A stretch of 36,961 bases of DNA from Verrucomicrobiota bacterium (GTDB lineage Bacteria > Verrucomicrobiota > Verrucomicrobiia > Limisphaerales > UBA9464). Below the pieces are notes generated by a model that saw only the letters and a program-made list of their open reading frames with translations, ran no database searches and was not told the origin of the DNA. The stretch lies in assembly GCA_008933025.1 (NCBI GenBank), contig WBXI01000014.1, forward strand, positions 1 to 36,961, given 5' to 3'. Position numbers and translations under genes: made by a program. Positions 10,001-16,942 of the stretch are shown in pieces. The first letter of the stretch is position 1; the number at the start of each line of letters is the position of its first letter.

Positions 10001-10681
10001 GTCGCCCGCCGCCCCTACGACCTGATCCTCATGGACTGCCAGATGCCCGAGTTGGACGGCTACGAGACGACCCGCCGGCTGCGGCGCGAGGAGGCGGACG
10101 GCACCTACGGCCGGCGGGCACCGCACTACGTGGTGGCGTTGACCGCCAATGCCATGGCCGGCGACCGGGAGAAATGCCTCGACGCCGGCATGGACGATTT
10201 CCTCACCAAGCCGATCGAGGTGGCCGCGCTCGAGTCCGCGATCCGGCGGGCGGTCGCTTTCCGCGATGCCGCCGAATCGCCGGTGGTTTTCCCGGAACCC
10301 GTGGCCAGGACGGCCGCCCCGCCGAGGGGCGATGCCGCCGCCCTGCCGGTGCTGGACATGGCCGTGCTCGACGCCTTGCGGGTGCCCGACGAACCCGCGG
10401 CCCTCGACGAACTCATCGACCTGTTCCTGGCGGACGCGTCCAAACGATGGTCGTCGATGGAGGACGCGGTGGCGCGGCGCGACGGCGCGGCGGTGCGTTT
10501 GCACGCGCACACGCTCAAGGGCAGCGCGTGCAATCTGGGTGGCTCCCGGCTCGCGGCGTTGTTGCAACCCGTCGAGGCCGCCGCCTCCGCCTCGGATTGG
10601 CCGGCGGTCGAACACGCGGTCGGGGAGGCTTTGGTCGCGTGGCGGCATTTCGTGGATGCCCTGCGCGCGGCCCATGGATGA
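7073..10681 (+). CDS. Hybrid sensor histidine kinase (GAF, 3 PAS, HisKA, HATPase, 2 receivers, HPt)
   Basis: A 1202-residue cytoplasmic-type hybrid kinase with no signal peptide or membrane segment. Order: GAF-like domain (about 15-135), three PAS domains (about 155-275, 280-405, 410-535), HisKA with SHEIRTPMNAIIG (phospho-His about 558), HATPase_c with NLLGNAVKFT, DTGVGI and GGTGLGLAIS, receiver 1 with phospho-acceptor Asp about 846 in LVDLQLPDMD, receiver 2 with Asp about 988 in MDCQMPELDG and Lys in LTKPIE, and a C-terminal HPt with HTLKGSACN (His about 1146). The architecture resembles BarA/ArcB-type phosphorelay kinases. Each module keeps its key residue; receiver 1 has Ala where Thr/Ser usually sits (VVVAPLG). 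No response regulator gene lies next to it, so its output partner is encoded elsewhere. The signal is unknown; cytosolic PAS/GAF sensing is inferred. Confidence 0.95.
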   Translation: MSNSSNPGMGGPLDDLANLATQVAQVSATALVLFDEGRARLEGSNGLQSEDARVAEEVARLTLGANEWLETRESGELQGSSFRWFAGMPLEQSSGGRAGALVVFDRVPRRLTTRQRAALQTVAHEAVLHLELRRHATSLARTHEEQRRTELALREHEAFYEALVESLPQNIFRKDLNGRFTFVNNRFCAVLGAAREDILGKTDFDFFPRELAAKYQSDDRRLLQTGEFFETTEENETPDGERHYVHVIKTPILDPNGERIGIQGIFWDVTVERHTQDALAHERDLLRALLDYAPDIIYFKDAQSRILRASRAFAAKVGVADPSMLVGRTDHDLFMKEHADRALEDELTILRTGVPIDGKTEKELWPDGRVNWVLTSKLPLRDTRGNVIGTFGISRDITELKAAQEKLERAEEKYRSIVENAVGGIFQTTPDGHYLSANLALARIYGFETVEELMAKRTDIAHQVYADPRRREEFRRLLQENDRLEDFESEVFRKDGSVIWISENARAVRDAAGQILYYEGTVSDITERKRSERELQQARDAALASAKARSQFLANTSHEIRTPMNAIIGMTRLLLDTALTPEQRDYAETVRSSAEALLTILNDILDFSRIESGKLEFESADFDLRELVEDTAELLAERAFSKGIEFAAWIDHGLPAVVRGDAGRVRQVLTNLLGNAVKFTAAGEVLLRVEQVARDGDTVRVRFEVQDTGVGIAADAQAKVFEEFTQADGSTTRRFGGTGLGLAISRQLVDRMGGELGLQSEPGRGSTFWFVVPLGRVAPPPAQPGLDGPPARVLAVEDHPAARETIVHELAGSRFQVECVGTAAAALDRMREAAASGHPFDAALVDLQLPDMDALTLSHEIHVSPGLERARLVVVAPLGQRLDPGLLRTVGVSAHLVKPVKRSRLLETLAAVIRGDDAEARTSSATAVVPRAGGWSDIRLLLAEDNVVNQKVALALLNKIGLAADVVTNGQRVLEAVARRPYDLILMDCQMPELDGYETTRRLRREEADGTYGRRAPHYVVALTANAMAGDREKCLDAGMDDFLTKPIEVAALESAIRRAVAFRDAAESPVVFPEPVARTAAPPRGDAAALPVLDMAVLDALRVPDEPAALDELIDLFLADASKRWSSMEDAVARRDGAAVRLHAHTLKGSACNLGGSRLAALLQPVEAAASASDWPAVEHAVGEALVAWRHFVDALRAAHG

Positions 10682-10750
10682 GGGTGCCCCGCGGATGGGA
10701 ACGGGGAACGCAAACTTGCCGCCGGTCTCCATGGGGGTACCGTCCCCGCC

Positions 10751-12196
10751 ATGACTCGATTCGGCATCGCCCGGGGTTCCCTCTTTGGGGGTGGCTGCTG
10801 GCTGTTGGTTTCGGTTCCCGCGCTCGCCCAGACCGTCAGCCACGCCACGATCGGGTTGACCGATCTGCTCGCCCGGTATGGCGCGGGCGCGCCGAACGGG
10901 TCCTCGGTTTCGGTTTGGCAGACGGAGGCCGGAGCCGCCGGCAGCACCTTCCCGGGGGTCGCCCTGAGTCCGGGTGAGTACGTTCCCTTCGACGGCAACG
11001 GCGTCAGCGGGCATGCCGCCGCCGTCGCCGCGGAGTTCTATGCCGCGGGGTCGGGCATCTCCCAGGCCGTCCCGTATGTCTGGACGATGAACGCGAACCA
11101 GTTCATCGGCGGCGGGGGCCTGAAGGCGGTTTCGTCCCTTGCGCCGGCGATCCCGGTCATGGTCGACCTGAACACCGGCCTCCGGTTGCCCCAACCCCAG
11201 GTGATGAACGCCAGTTGGATCGGTGGCGCGAATGCCGCGGATGGCTATACCGCGGCGGAGATCAATGCCGACGTGAACCGACGCCTCGATTTCCTGGTGG
11301 CCACCCGGGGACTCACCGCGGTCGTGGGCGTCGACAATGCCCCGTCGACCCCGGCCCCGCTCCTCGGCCAATCGTACAATGCGATCGCCGTCGGCCTGAG
11401 CAACCTGTCGGCCGCGCAGGGTTACTCGAACGTCGATGGCAACGGGCGCATGGTGGTCGACATCGTGGCCCCGACCAGCGCCACGAGTTACGCGACCCCG
11501 GCGGTCGCGGGGGCGGCCACGCTGCTGGTCGACCGCGCCAACAAGACGCCTCTGCTCGCGGATGCCGCGGATCCCATGGTCGTCCGCTCCCTGCTCATGA
11601 CCGGCGCCCGGAAACTGCCCGGATGGGAACACGGGGAAGCCGGGACCGCCGACGACGTGGTGCATCCGCTCGACAAGATCCAGGGAGCGGGCGAACTGCG
11701 CGTCAACAATGCGTACGACATCCTGATGGCGGGCGAAAAGGCGGCGGGCAGCCACAGTATCGGCTTGGGTTGGTCCCTGTCGTCGATCGCCAAGGACGGC
11801 ATCCAGTACTACTTCGTGGACAACCCGCATGCGGGCGGGACGCTGACGGCGACGCTGAACTGGAACCGCACCAGCGACGGCACGCCGGACGGGCGCGGGT
11901 TGATCGGGGGCGACGTCCTGGCGGACCTGAACCTCGAGGTGTTTGCCTCGGACGACGGGGACACGATCGGGGGGACGCTGGCGCGCAGCGCGAGCACGCT
12001 CGACAACGTCGAGCACATCTTCCTGTCGGGGTTGGGCGTCGGGCGCTTCGCGATCGCGGTCGAAGGCGTGGACGCGGCCGCCTACGCGTTGAGTTTCCAG
12101 GTGGTTCCCGAACCAACGACGCTGGGTGCGGGCGCGGGACTCGCGGTGCTCGGGGCGGTCTGGGCCTGGCGCCGTTCCGTCGGGGCCGGACGGTGA
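10751..12196 (+). CDS. PEP-CTERM protein with a degenerate subtilase (S8-like) domain
   Basis: A 481-residue secreted protein: signal peptide (to about PALAQ at 27), a long beta-rich region, and a C-terminal sorting tail VPEPTTLGAGAG, hydrophobic helix and WRRSVGAGR, the PEP-CTERM pattern handled by exosortase. The middle resembles a subtilase: SVSVWQTEAG where S8 enzymes have VAVIDTG, GVSGHAAAVA (His 88) for GHGTHVAG, VMNASWIGG (Asn 153) for the oxyanion Asn, NAIAVGLSN for the VIAVG strand, and DIVAPTSATSYATPAVAGAATLL (Ser 246) for GTSMATPHVAGAA. Asp is replaced by Gln 57, 31 residues before the His, close to the usual 32. It is therefore probably an inactive or altered protease fold. It follows the kinase gene by 69 nt on the same strand. 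A surface or biofilm-matrix location is inference. Confidence 0.85.
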   Translation: MTRFGIARGSLFGGGCWLLVSVPALAQTVSHATIGLTDLLARYGAGAPNGSSVSVWQTEAGAAGSTFPGVALSPGEYVPFDGNGVSGHAAAVAAEFYAAGSGISQAVPYVWTMNANQFIGGGGLKAVSSLAPAIPVMVDLNTGLRLPQPQVMNASWIGGANAADGYTAAEINADVNRRLDFLVATRGLTAVVGVDNAPSTPAPLLGQSYNAIAVGLSNLSAAQGYSNVDGNGRMVVDIVAPTSATSYATPAVAGAATLLVDRANKTPLLADAADPMVVRSLLMTGARKLPGWEHGEAGTADDVVHPLDKIQGAGELRVNNAYDILMAGEKAAGSHSIGLGWSLSSIAKDGIQYYFVDNPHAGGTLTATLNWNRTSDGTPDGRGLIGGDVLADLNLEVFASDDGDTIGGTLARSASTLDNVEHIFLSGLGVGRFAIAVEGVDAAAYALSFQVVPEPTTLGAGAGLAVLGAVWAWRRSVGAGR

Positions 12197-12205
12197 TCGG
12201 GGATT

Positions 12206-12667
12206 CTACGCCGACGGACTGTGGCGATGGATCCGGTCGAGGTACTCCGCGAGGAATTGTTTCGAGCAGGTGAGGCCCAGAAGGCGGCGCAGCAACGTCG
12301 ACGAGGACAACAGGTCGGCTTCGTAGCGTGCCATGGTGTAATGCACGTCTTCCGCGGATTCCGACCGGAGCAGGTGCTGGACGAGCACGAGTTCGCCCAC
12401 GAGGCGATTCCCACGGCCGGACTGGACGAGGAACCAGACGAGCGGGCGCCCGCGCCGCGGAAACATCCGGTAGAACAACCGGCGCTCGATCGGATTCCGG
12501 GCGAGGAACTGGCAGACGTCGTCGCCGATGACGGGGGCGGCTTCCGCCATGCCCGCCGAGAGATCCTGCCAGTTCTTGTCCTTCGACAAGGCGGGGTTCG
12601 GCGCGGTGATGAGATCGCGCAAGGTCTTTGCGGATCCCGCGGGACGCACATCGGGGTCTGTTGCCAT
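12206..12667 (-). CDS. Hypothetical protein, 153 aa
   Basis: Started at the ATG giving MATDPDVRPAGSAKTLRDLI, the product is 153 residues. The ORF-track version begins 73 codons earlier, but that stretch is Arg/Gly/Ser-rich low-quality sequence typical of non-coding high-GC DNA. The protein is soluble and mostly helical by appearance, with a short aromatic/basic patch (NPIERRLFYRMFPRRGRPLVWFLVQSGRGN) and a helical C-terminus. I do not recognise a family. It is convergent with the PEP-CTERM gene, leaving 9 nt between stops. A hairpin with an anti-Shine-Dalgarno-like loop lies about 50 nt upstream of the start. Confidence 0.65.
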   Translation of the reverse strand: MATDPDVRPAGSAKTLRDLITAPNPALSKDKNWQDLSAGMAEAAPVIGDDVCQFLARNPIERRLFYRMFPRRGRPLVWFLVQSGRGNRLVGELVLVQHLLRSESAEDVHYTMARYEADLLSSSTLLRRLLGLTCSKQFLAEYLDRIHRHSPSA

Positions 12668-12715
12668 GGACACGGCGATAATTCGACGGAACCGAACGCC
12701 GTGGACCAATGCCGT

Positions 12716-12738
12716 TCCCGGGGAGGAGGACCCCGGGA
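12716..12738 (-). promoter_or_regulatory. Hairpin upstream of hypothetical gene, loop UCCUCCU
   Basis: A perfect 8-bp inverted repeat (TCCCGGGG / CCCCGGGA) with a 7-nt loop, about 50 nt before the start of the 12206-12667 gene. In the minus-strand transcript the loop reads UCCUCCU, the complement of a Shine-Dalgarno sequence. No U-run follows, so it is not a normal terminator. A regulatory role is speculative. Confidence 0.35.
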
Positions 12739-12889
12739 GACAACGCCGGCCACCGCCGAGCGGCACCCAAAAAAATTGTTGATACCCTGATGGGCGGAAG
12801 CGCGCGAAACCGACGACGCACGAACCGAGCCCAGTTGACAGGTTTCGAGTTAGCTTGCCGGTCGCCCCGGCGTCAAGCGTCCGCATCGG

Positions 12890-14029
12890 TCAGTGCTTCA
12901 GTCCGGCGAAGAGGATGGCCAGGTCGATGACGAACAACAGCACGATGGTGACCTCGAGGATCATCATCCAGCGGTTCATCTGGTCGTGCTTCAGCAGTTC
13001 GTGCAGATCCGCGACGGCGCGGAGCTTGGCGTCGACCGAGCGATGCCAATCGCCGAGGTGAAAGCGGGAGGCGACGGTCTCGTAGACCCGGGCGACATGC
13101 CAGTCGCCGAAGAACTTGGTGATGTTGGAGAGCTCGTCGTTGAACCGGGTGAGATCCATGCGGAGCTCGCGGAGTTCGCGGATGAGGGCGGATCGGCCGC
13201 GGACGGCGGCACCGAGGTCGCGGTAGGTGCGTTCGAGGGACGAGTCGAGGATGCGGTCGTACGCCTCGAGTTCGGTCAACTGGAGGTTGGCGAGTTCGAG
13301 GACATAGAGCGTCTCTTCCCACTCCGAGGGATGGTCGACCACGAGGGCGGCATCCCAATCGATGACGGCGAGGTCGTCCTCGTAGTAACTGAGGTGGCGC
13401 GCGGTGGATTCGATGGCTTCCTGCCGCGAAAGGATTTGGTGGCCCTGCTCCTGGGTGAGGACGGCGGCGATTTCGCGGCGATGGGATTCGAGCCACGCCT
13501 CGGCACGGATGGGTTCGCCGTGGGCACCGGTCAAGGGACCACGGAAGCAGAAGACGGTATAGGCCTCCTCCTCGGCGATGCGGACGATGGGTCGGACGAT
13601 CAGGGGCGCGAGTTCCTGGCGGATGGACTCGGCGAGTTGGCGGACTTCCTGGTGGAGGATGCCGTCCCCGAACTCGAGGTCGTGATAGGCGACCAGTTCC
13701 GCGAGGCTGGACACCCGGAAGGGGACCCGGACCCGGATGCCGATGGCCCCGATGGGGAGGATGCGGACCTCGCGTTCGACGCGGACCGTTCCGTGGGGCC
13801 CGACGCGATCCTGCGGCGGGAGGCGGACCAGTTGGGGTTTGTAGAAGAGCAGGTGCCGGGGACCGCGGCGGGAGGCGTCGAGGTTGTGGACCGCGACGGG
13901 ATGGCCCAGAAGGGTGGCAATGGGTTCGCGGCCGAGTTCGTAGGCGATGTCGTACGCGAAGAGATAGACGATCTCGCCGGCAAACCCGCGTGCCGGAATC
14001 TCGGGTGGGGTCTCGGGCGTCGTCTCCAT
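12890..14029 (-). CDS. Membrane-anchored protein with RMD1/DUF155-like layout
   Basis: A 379-residue protein starting METTPETPPEIPARGFAGEIVYLFAYDIAYELGRE. The body is a mixed alpha/beta domain followed by a long helical part (about 240-350: LELANLQLTELEAYDRILDSS...RELRELRMDLTRFNDELSNI) and one C-terminal membrane helix (MMILEVTIVLLFVIDLAILFAG) ending in LKH. The order (alpha/beta N-terminal half, coiled helices, C-terminal hydrophobic helix preceded by a DLHELLKHDQMNRW segment) resembles RMD1/DUF155-type tail-anchored proteins of unknown biochemical role, but I see no decisive motif, so this is a weak suggestion. It probably faces the cytoplasm, anchored at its tail. It diverges from the CvpA-like gene with 265 nt between starts. 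Confidence 0.8.
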   Translation of the reverse strand: METTPETPPEIPARGFAGEIVYLFAYDIAYELGREPIATLLGHPVAVHNLDASRRGPRHLLFYKPQLVRLPPQDRVGPHGTVRVEREVRILPIGAIGIRVRVPFRVSSLAELVAYHDLEFGDGILHQEVRQLAESIRQELAPLIVRPIVRIAEEEAYTVFCFRGPLTGAHGEPIRAEAWLESHRREIAAVLTQEQGHQILSRQEAIESTARHLSYYEDDLAVIDWDAALVVDHPSEWEETLYVLELANLQLTELEAYDRILDSSLERTYRDLGAAVRGRSALIRELRELRMDLTRFNDELSNITKFFGDWHVARVYETVASRFHLGDWHRSVDAKLRAVADLHELLKHDQMNRWMMILEVTIVLLFVIDLAILFAGLKH

Positions 14030-14294
14030 GCGCGAAGTCTAGCCTCCACGGGCCTCGGCGGGAAGCCGCGGGGCGCGGGAGCGGGTATGCCCGGCTGCCG
14101 GACCGAGGAGACCGTCCGTGTGCCACCGCGGCCAGATCACCGGCGACGGGCGGCATCGCGATTCGGCGACCGGGTTGGGACGGCGGTGCGCCGCCCGGGG
14201 GCCGGTCGATCACGACGGTCCCGAGCTGCGTCGGCGCGTGGAAAGGATGCGAGAATTGGCGTGACTGGGTCGCGGTCCTTCCTAACGTGGCGCC

Positions 14295-15668
14295 ATGTAC
14301 GTCTGGCTGTTTGCGTTGCTCTTCGCGATGATCTTCGGGGCGTTGGGCTACGGTTCGGGAGCGATTCGGACCGCGGTGGCGCTGCTGGGAACGCTGATCG
14401 CGCTGGCGGTGATGGCGCCGCTGGGGAATCTGCTCCATGGCATCACGGACCGGATGACCGCGGACAACCTGGTGCTGCAATACGGCCTGCCGTACTTCCT
14501 GGCCTTCGTCTTCGTGTGGCTCGCGGTCTACGGCCTTGGTTTTCTGGCGCACCATCCCGTGATGATCCACTTCAAGTACCGCGAGGACGACGCCACGCGC
14601 GAGGGATTCAACCGCGTCAACCAGGCCGGGGGACTGGTGATCGGACTATTGATCGGCATGATCCTCTTCTTCGCGGTGGGCAAGCGGGTGTATGCGGGCG
14701 GTTACCTGACCGCGCAGACCACCGGGGAGGGCGCGAACGAGCCGACCTTGGTGAAGCTCGGGACGGCGATTCGCCGCCACATGGATTCCTCGGGTTGGGA
14801 CAAGGCGTTCGCGGCTTTGGACGAGACGCCGGCGCGGTTCTACGAGATTTCGGACATGCTGGGGCTGCTGTACGAGAACCCGGCCGCGCACGAACGGTTG
14901 CGCGACTACCCGCCGTACCTCGAGTACGAGGACAAGGCCGAGTTCACCGAGTTCGGCGCGGAAGACTTCAAGGACCTGCTCAAGAACAAGGCCGGGTTTT
15001 CCTCGGTCATCAACAGCGCCCATGGCCGCCCCTTGCTCGGCAACCAGGAACTCGTCGACGCGCTCTTGAAAACCGACCTCAAGGATCTCGAGGCTTACCT
15101 CCGCACCGGCGTGGCGCCGAAATACGCGGACGAGAAGATCCTGGGCCGCTGGCGCATCGACGTGAGCAGTGGGTTGCTCCAGACGCGTCGCCTGCACGGG
15201 ACGATCAGTCCTAAGGAATTCGCGGCGATGCGGATGATCTACTCCGCCGTGCTCGGCGGATTGCGCCTGAAAGTGCTCACCGACGGGAGATTCGTGACCA
15301 GTTCGGCCGCGTCGAAACCGGCGGAGGGATCGGACGCCGCGGCGGCCCCGGTGGCCGCGGTTCCCGGGCCGCCGGCGATGGATCCCAGTCTTTCGGCGCG
15401 CTATGGGATCGGGCGTGCCCGGCCCGGCGCGGGTGGGGCACCCGCCGTCGCCGCGGCGCCGGTCGCGCCCGCCACGCAGTTCAAATTGCCGAAGGTGAAC
15501 CTCAACGGGGTTGGAAGCTGGAAGCACACCGAGGGCAACAAGTACCGCGTCAAGCTTCCCGATGGCGGGGGCGCCGCCGAACTCGATGCCACCATCAACG
15601 ATCTCGGCCGCCTCGTCATGCCGAACCCGGCGCAGAAGCTCGCCTTGGTATTCGTTCGGGCGGGCTGA
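14295..15668 (+). CDS. CvpA-like membrane protein with long soluble tail
   Basis: A 457-residue protein. The first ~135 residues hold four hydrophobic helices (WLFALLFAMIFGALGYG, AIRTAVALLGTLIALAVMAPL, YGLPYFLAFVFVWLAVYGLGFLA, AGGLVIGLLIGMILFFAVG) with the small-residue/Gly pattern of CvpA (colicin V production) proteins. A soluble domain of ~200 residues follows, then an Ala/Pro-rich linker (about 335-400) and a C-terminal segment with FKLPKVNLNGVGSWKHTEGNKYRVKLPDGG. CvpA proteins are linked to envelope homeostasis in other bacteria; the soluble tail is an addition I do not recognise. The start is the ATG at 14295. No partner gene is adjacent; the gene converges on the sigma/anti-sigma unit, and the terminator between them serves the opposite strand. 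Confidence 0.8.
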   Translation: MYVWLFALLFAMIFGALGYGSGAIRTAVALLGTLIALAVMAPLGNLLHGITDRMTADNLVLQYGLPYFLAFVFVWLAVYGLGFLAHHPVMIHFKYREDDATREGFNRVNQAGGLVIGLLIGMILFFAVGKRVYAGGYLTAQTTGEGANEPTLVKLGTAIRRHMDSSGWDKAFAALDETPARFYEISDMLGLLYENPAAHERLRDYPPYLEYEDKAEFTEFGAEDFKDLLKNKAGFSSVINSAHGRPLLGNQELVDALLKTDLKDLEAYLRTGVAPKYADEKILGRWRIDVSSGLLQTRRLHGTISPKEFAAMRMIYSAVLGGLRLKVLTDGRFVTSSAASKPAEGSDAAAAPVAAVPGPPAMDPSLSARYGIGRARPGAGGAPAVAAAPVAPATQFKLPKVNLNGVGSWKHTEGNKYRVKLPDGGGAAELDATINDLGRLVMPNPAQKLALVFVRAG

Positions 15669-15722
15669 ACGGTCCCGCATGTCGACCGTCGACCCGCCGC
15701 GCGCGGTGGCACACGGAGGCGC

Positions 15723-15755
15723 AAAAAACGGGCGATCCCCCAAGGGATCGCCCGT
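15723..15755 (-). terminator. Rho-independent terminator of the sigma/anti-sigma unit
   Basis: A perfect 12-bp inverted repeat (ACGGGCGATCCC / GGGATCGCCCGT) with a 4-nt loop. On the minus strand it runs straight into a run of six T. It sits 21 nt past the anti-sigma stop and so closes the minus-strand unit; the plus-strand side has no T-run. Confidence 0.93.
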
Positions 15756-15776
15756 TCGCGTTACGAGCCCATCCCG

Positions 15777-16286
15777 TCACCGCCAGCCATTCCAGTGGAC
15801 GGGCATGACGGGCAAATCGGGAGGCGCAATGATGCTGGCCGGAAGACGGTTCGAGATCTGGGCGGGATCCACGGGGAAGAACTGCACCTGGTAGTGCACG
15901 CCGTCGGTGCGGTAGGGCCGGTCGTTGGCCAAGAGTCCGGACGACATCCAGGGACTGGGATCCATGCCGGCATTCGCGGGCGCGAAACCCTGCGGGTAGA
16001 CGGCCGTCTCCCCGGCGGTTTTGGCATGGTGCACGTAGATGCCGGCCACCGCGATCAGACCGATTCCGGCGCCGATCAGCGCATTGGCACCGACGAGGGC
16101 GGGACGCCCGGCAAAGAAACCCCGGACGCCGTCCCACCACCGTTCCGATCGCCGGGCTTCCTCCCGCTCGATGCGCCCGATGACCCCGGCGGAAAAATTC
16201 CGGAAGTATCCGGGCGGCGGCGTCTCGTGGCGTTTCAAGGCCACCAACCGCCGCACCTCGTCGAGTTCGTCGGGCATTTGTTCCAT
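15777..16286 (-). CDS. Probable membrane anti-sigma factor
   Basis: A 169-residue single-pass membrane protein. The N-terminal ~70 residues (MEQMPDELDEVRRLVALKRHETPPPGYFRNFSAGVIGRIE) form a short helical domain like the small anti-sigma proteins that follow ECF sigma genes in Verrucomicrobiota. One membrane helix follows (about 83-103, ALVGANALIGAGIGLIAVAGIYV), then a periplasmic tail of ~65 residues. No zinc-binding HxxxCxxC (ZAS) motif is present. The ATG lies 2 nt after the sigma-factor stop codon (TGACCATG), so the two are translationally coupled. The role is inferred from position and topology; no domain proves it. If the sigma gene is really inactive (see its in-frame stop), this protein may have no partner left. 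Confidence 0.75.
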   Translation of the reverse strand: MEQMPDELDEVRRLVALKRHETPPPGYFRNFSAGVIGRIEREEARRSERWWDGVRGFFAGRPALVGANALIGAGIGLIAVAGIYVHHAKTAGETAVYPQGFAPANAGMDPSPWMSSGLLANDRPYRTDGVHYQVQFFPVDPAQISNRLPASIIAPPDLPVMPVHWNGWR

Positions 16287-16288
16287 GG

Positions 16289-16936
16289 TCAGCGCAGAAA
16301 ATCCGAGAGCAACGCCTGCAACTGCTGGCGCGCGTAATACAACCGGGACCGCACCGTGCCGGGATTGCAGTTCAACACCCGCGCGATCTCCTCGTGCGGC
16401 ATGCCCTGGATGTCATGCATCGCAACCACGGCCCGATGTTCTTCGGACAGGCTGAGCATGGCGGCGTTCAATTTCTCCCCGAGTTCGCGCAGGTTCGCGT
16501 CCCGCCGGGGATTCTTGTGCGAGACCAACTGCACCATTTCGGGGTCGTGCTCGGCGTTGAAATCGAGATCGTTGAGGCTGACGTGAAGGGCCCGGTTGCG
16601 GCGTTGCTTGAGGTGGTTGAGCGTGTGGTTGACCGCGATCCGGTAGATCCAGGTGTAAAAGCTGCTGTCGCCCTTGAAGTTCTTCAGCGCCTTCCACGCT
16701 TTGACGAAGGCCTCCTACGCAAGGTCGTTGGCGTCCTCGTGGTTCGACGTCATGTGGTACACCAGCCCGTAGATCCGCTCCTGGTACCGGCGCACCAACT
16801 CGTCGAAGGCTCCGAGATCCCCGGTTCTCGCCGCCTCGACCAGGGTCCGCTCGCCGGAATCCTCCGCGGCAGGCACGGCGCGCCCGGTGGGCGTCGGTTC
16901 CGCGGTGGGCTCCATGAGGGTCGGGGCGAGCGTCAT
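16289..16936 (-). pseudogene. ECF RNA polymerase sigma factor with in-frame TAG stop
   Basis: Read through one stop, this is a 215-residue sigma-70 family ECF factor: region 2 (GAFDELVRRYQERIYGLVYHMTSNHEDANDLA-stop-EAFVKAWKALKNFKGDSSFYTWIYRIAVNHTLNHLKQRR) and region 4 (LSEEHRAVVAMHDIQGMPHEEIARVLNCNPGTVRSRLYYARQQL). The ORF track shows it as two pieces (16715-16936 and 16289-16537), but both are in the same frame, with one TAG at 16717-16715 between them. The family motif is D-L-[AT]-Q-E-[AV]-F, so the stop replaces a Gln codon (CAG to TAG, one base). All other sigma motifs are intact. It starts 6 nt after the polyprenyl synthase stop and ends 2 nt before the anti-sigma ATG. Possibilities are a fresh nonsense mutation, a base-calling error, or amber suppression; the sequence alone cannot decide. 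Confidence 0.9.
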
Positions 16937-16942
16937 GGGGAC

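Noticed and set aside
7273-10977. 1234-aa plus-strand ORF overlapping the kinase in another frame
   Set aside because: Shadow frame: low-complexity Arg/Gly/Ala sequence with no motif, while the kinase frame has every catalytic motif.
6209-12016. 1935-aa minus-strand ORF over the kinase and PEP-CTERM genes
   Set aside because: Only its last 240 residues (the SOD) look like a protein; the rest is Arg/Gly/Pro-rich antisense of two well-supported plus-strand genes in high-GC DNA.
12835-12840. TTGACA on the plus strand as a -35 box
   Set aside because: No acceptable -10 at normal spacing and no plus-strand gene downstream; the next genes run on the minus strand.
14030-14294. Possible small genes in the divergent gap before the CvpA-like gene
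   Set aside because: ORFs there (for example 113 aa from 13990) have Arg/Gly-rich shadow-type composition and no motif.
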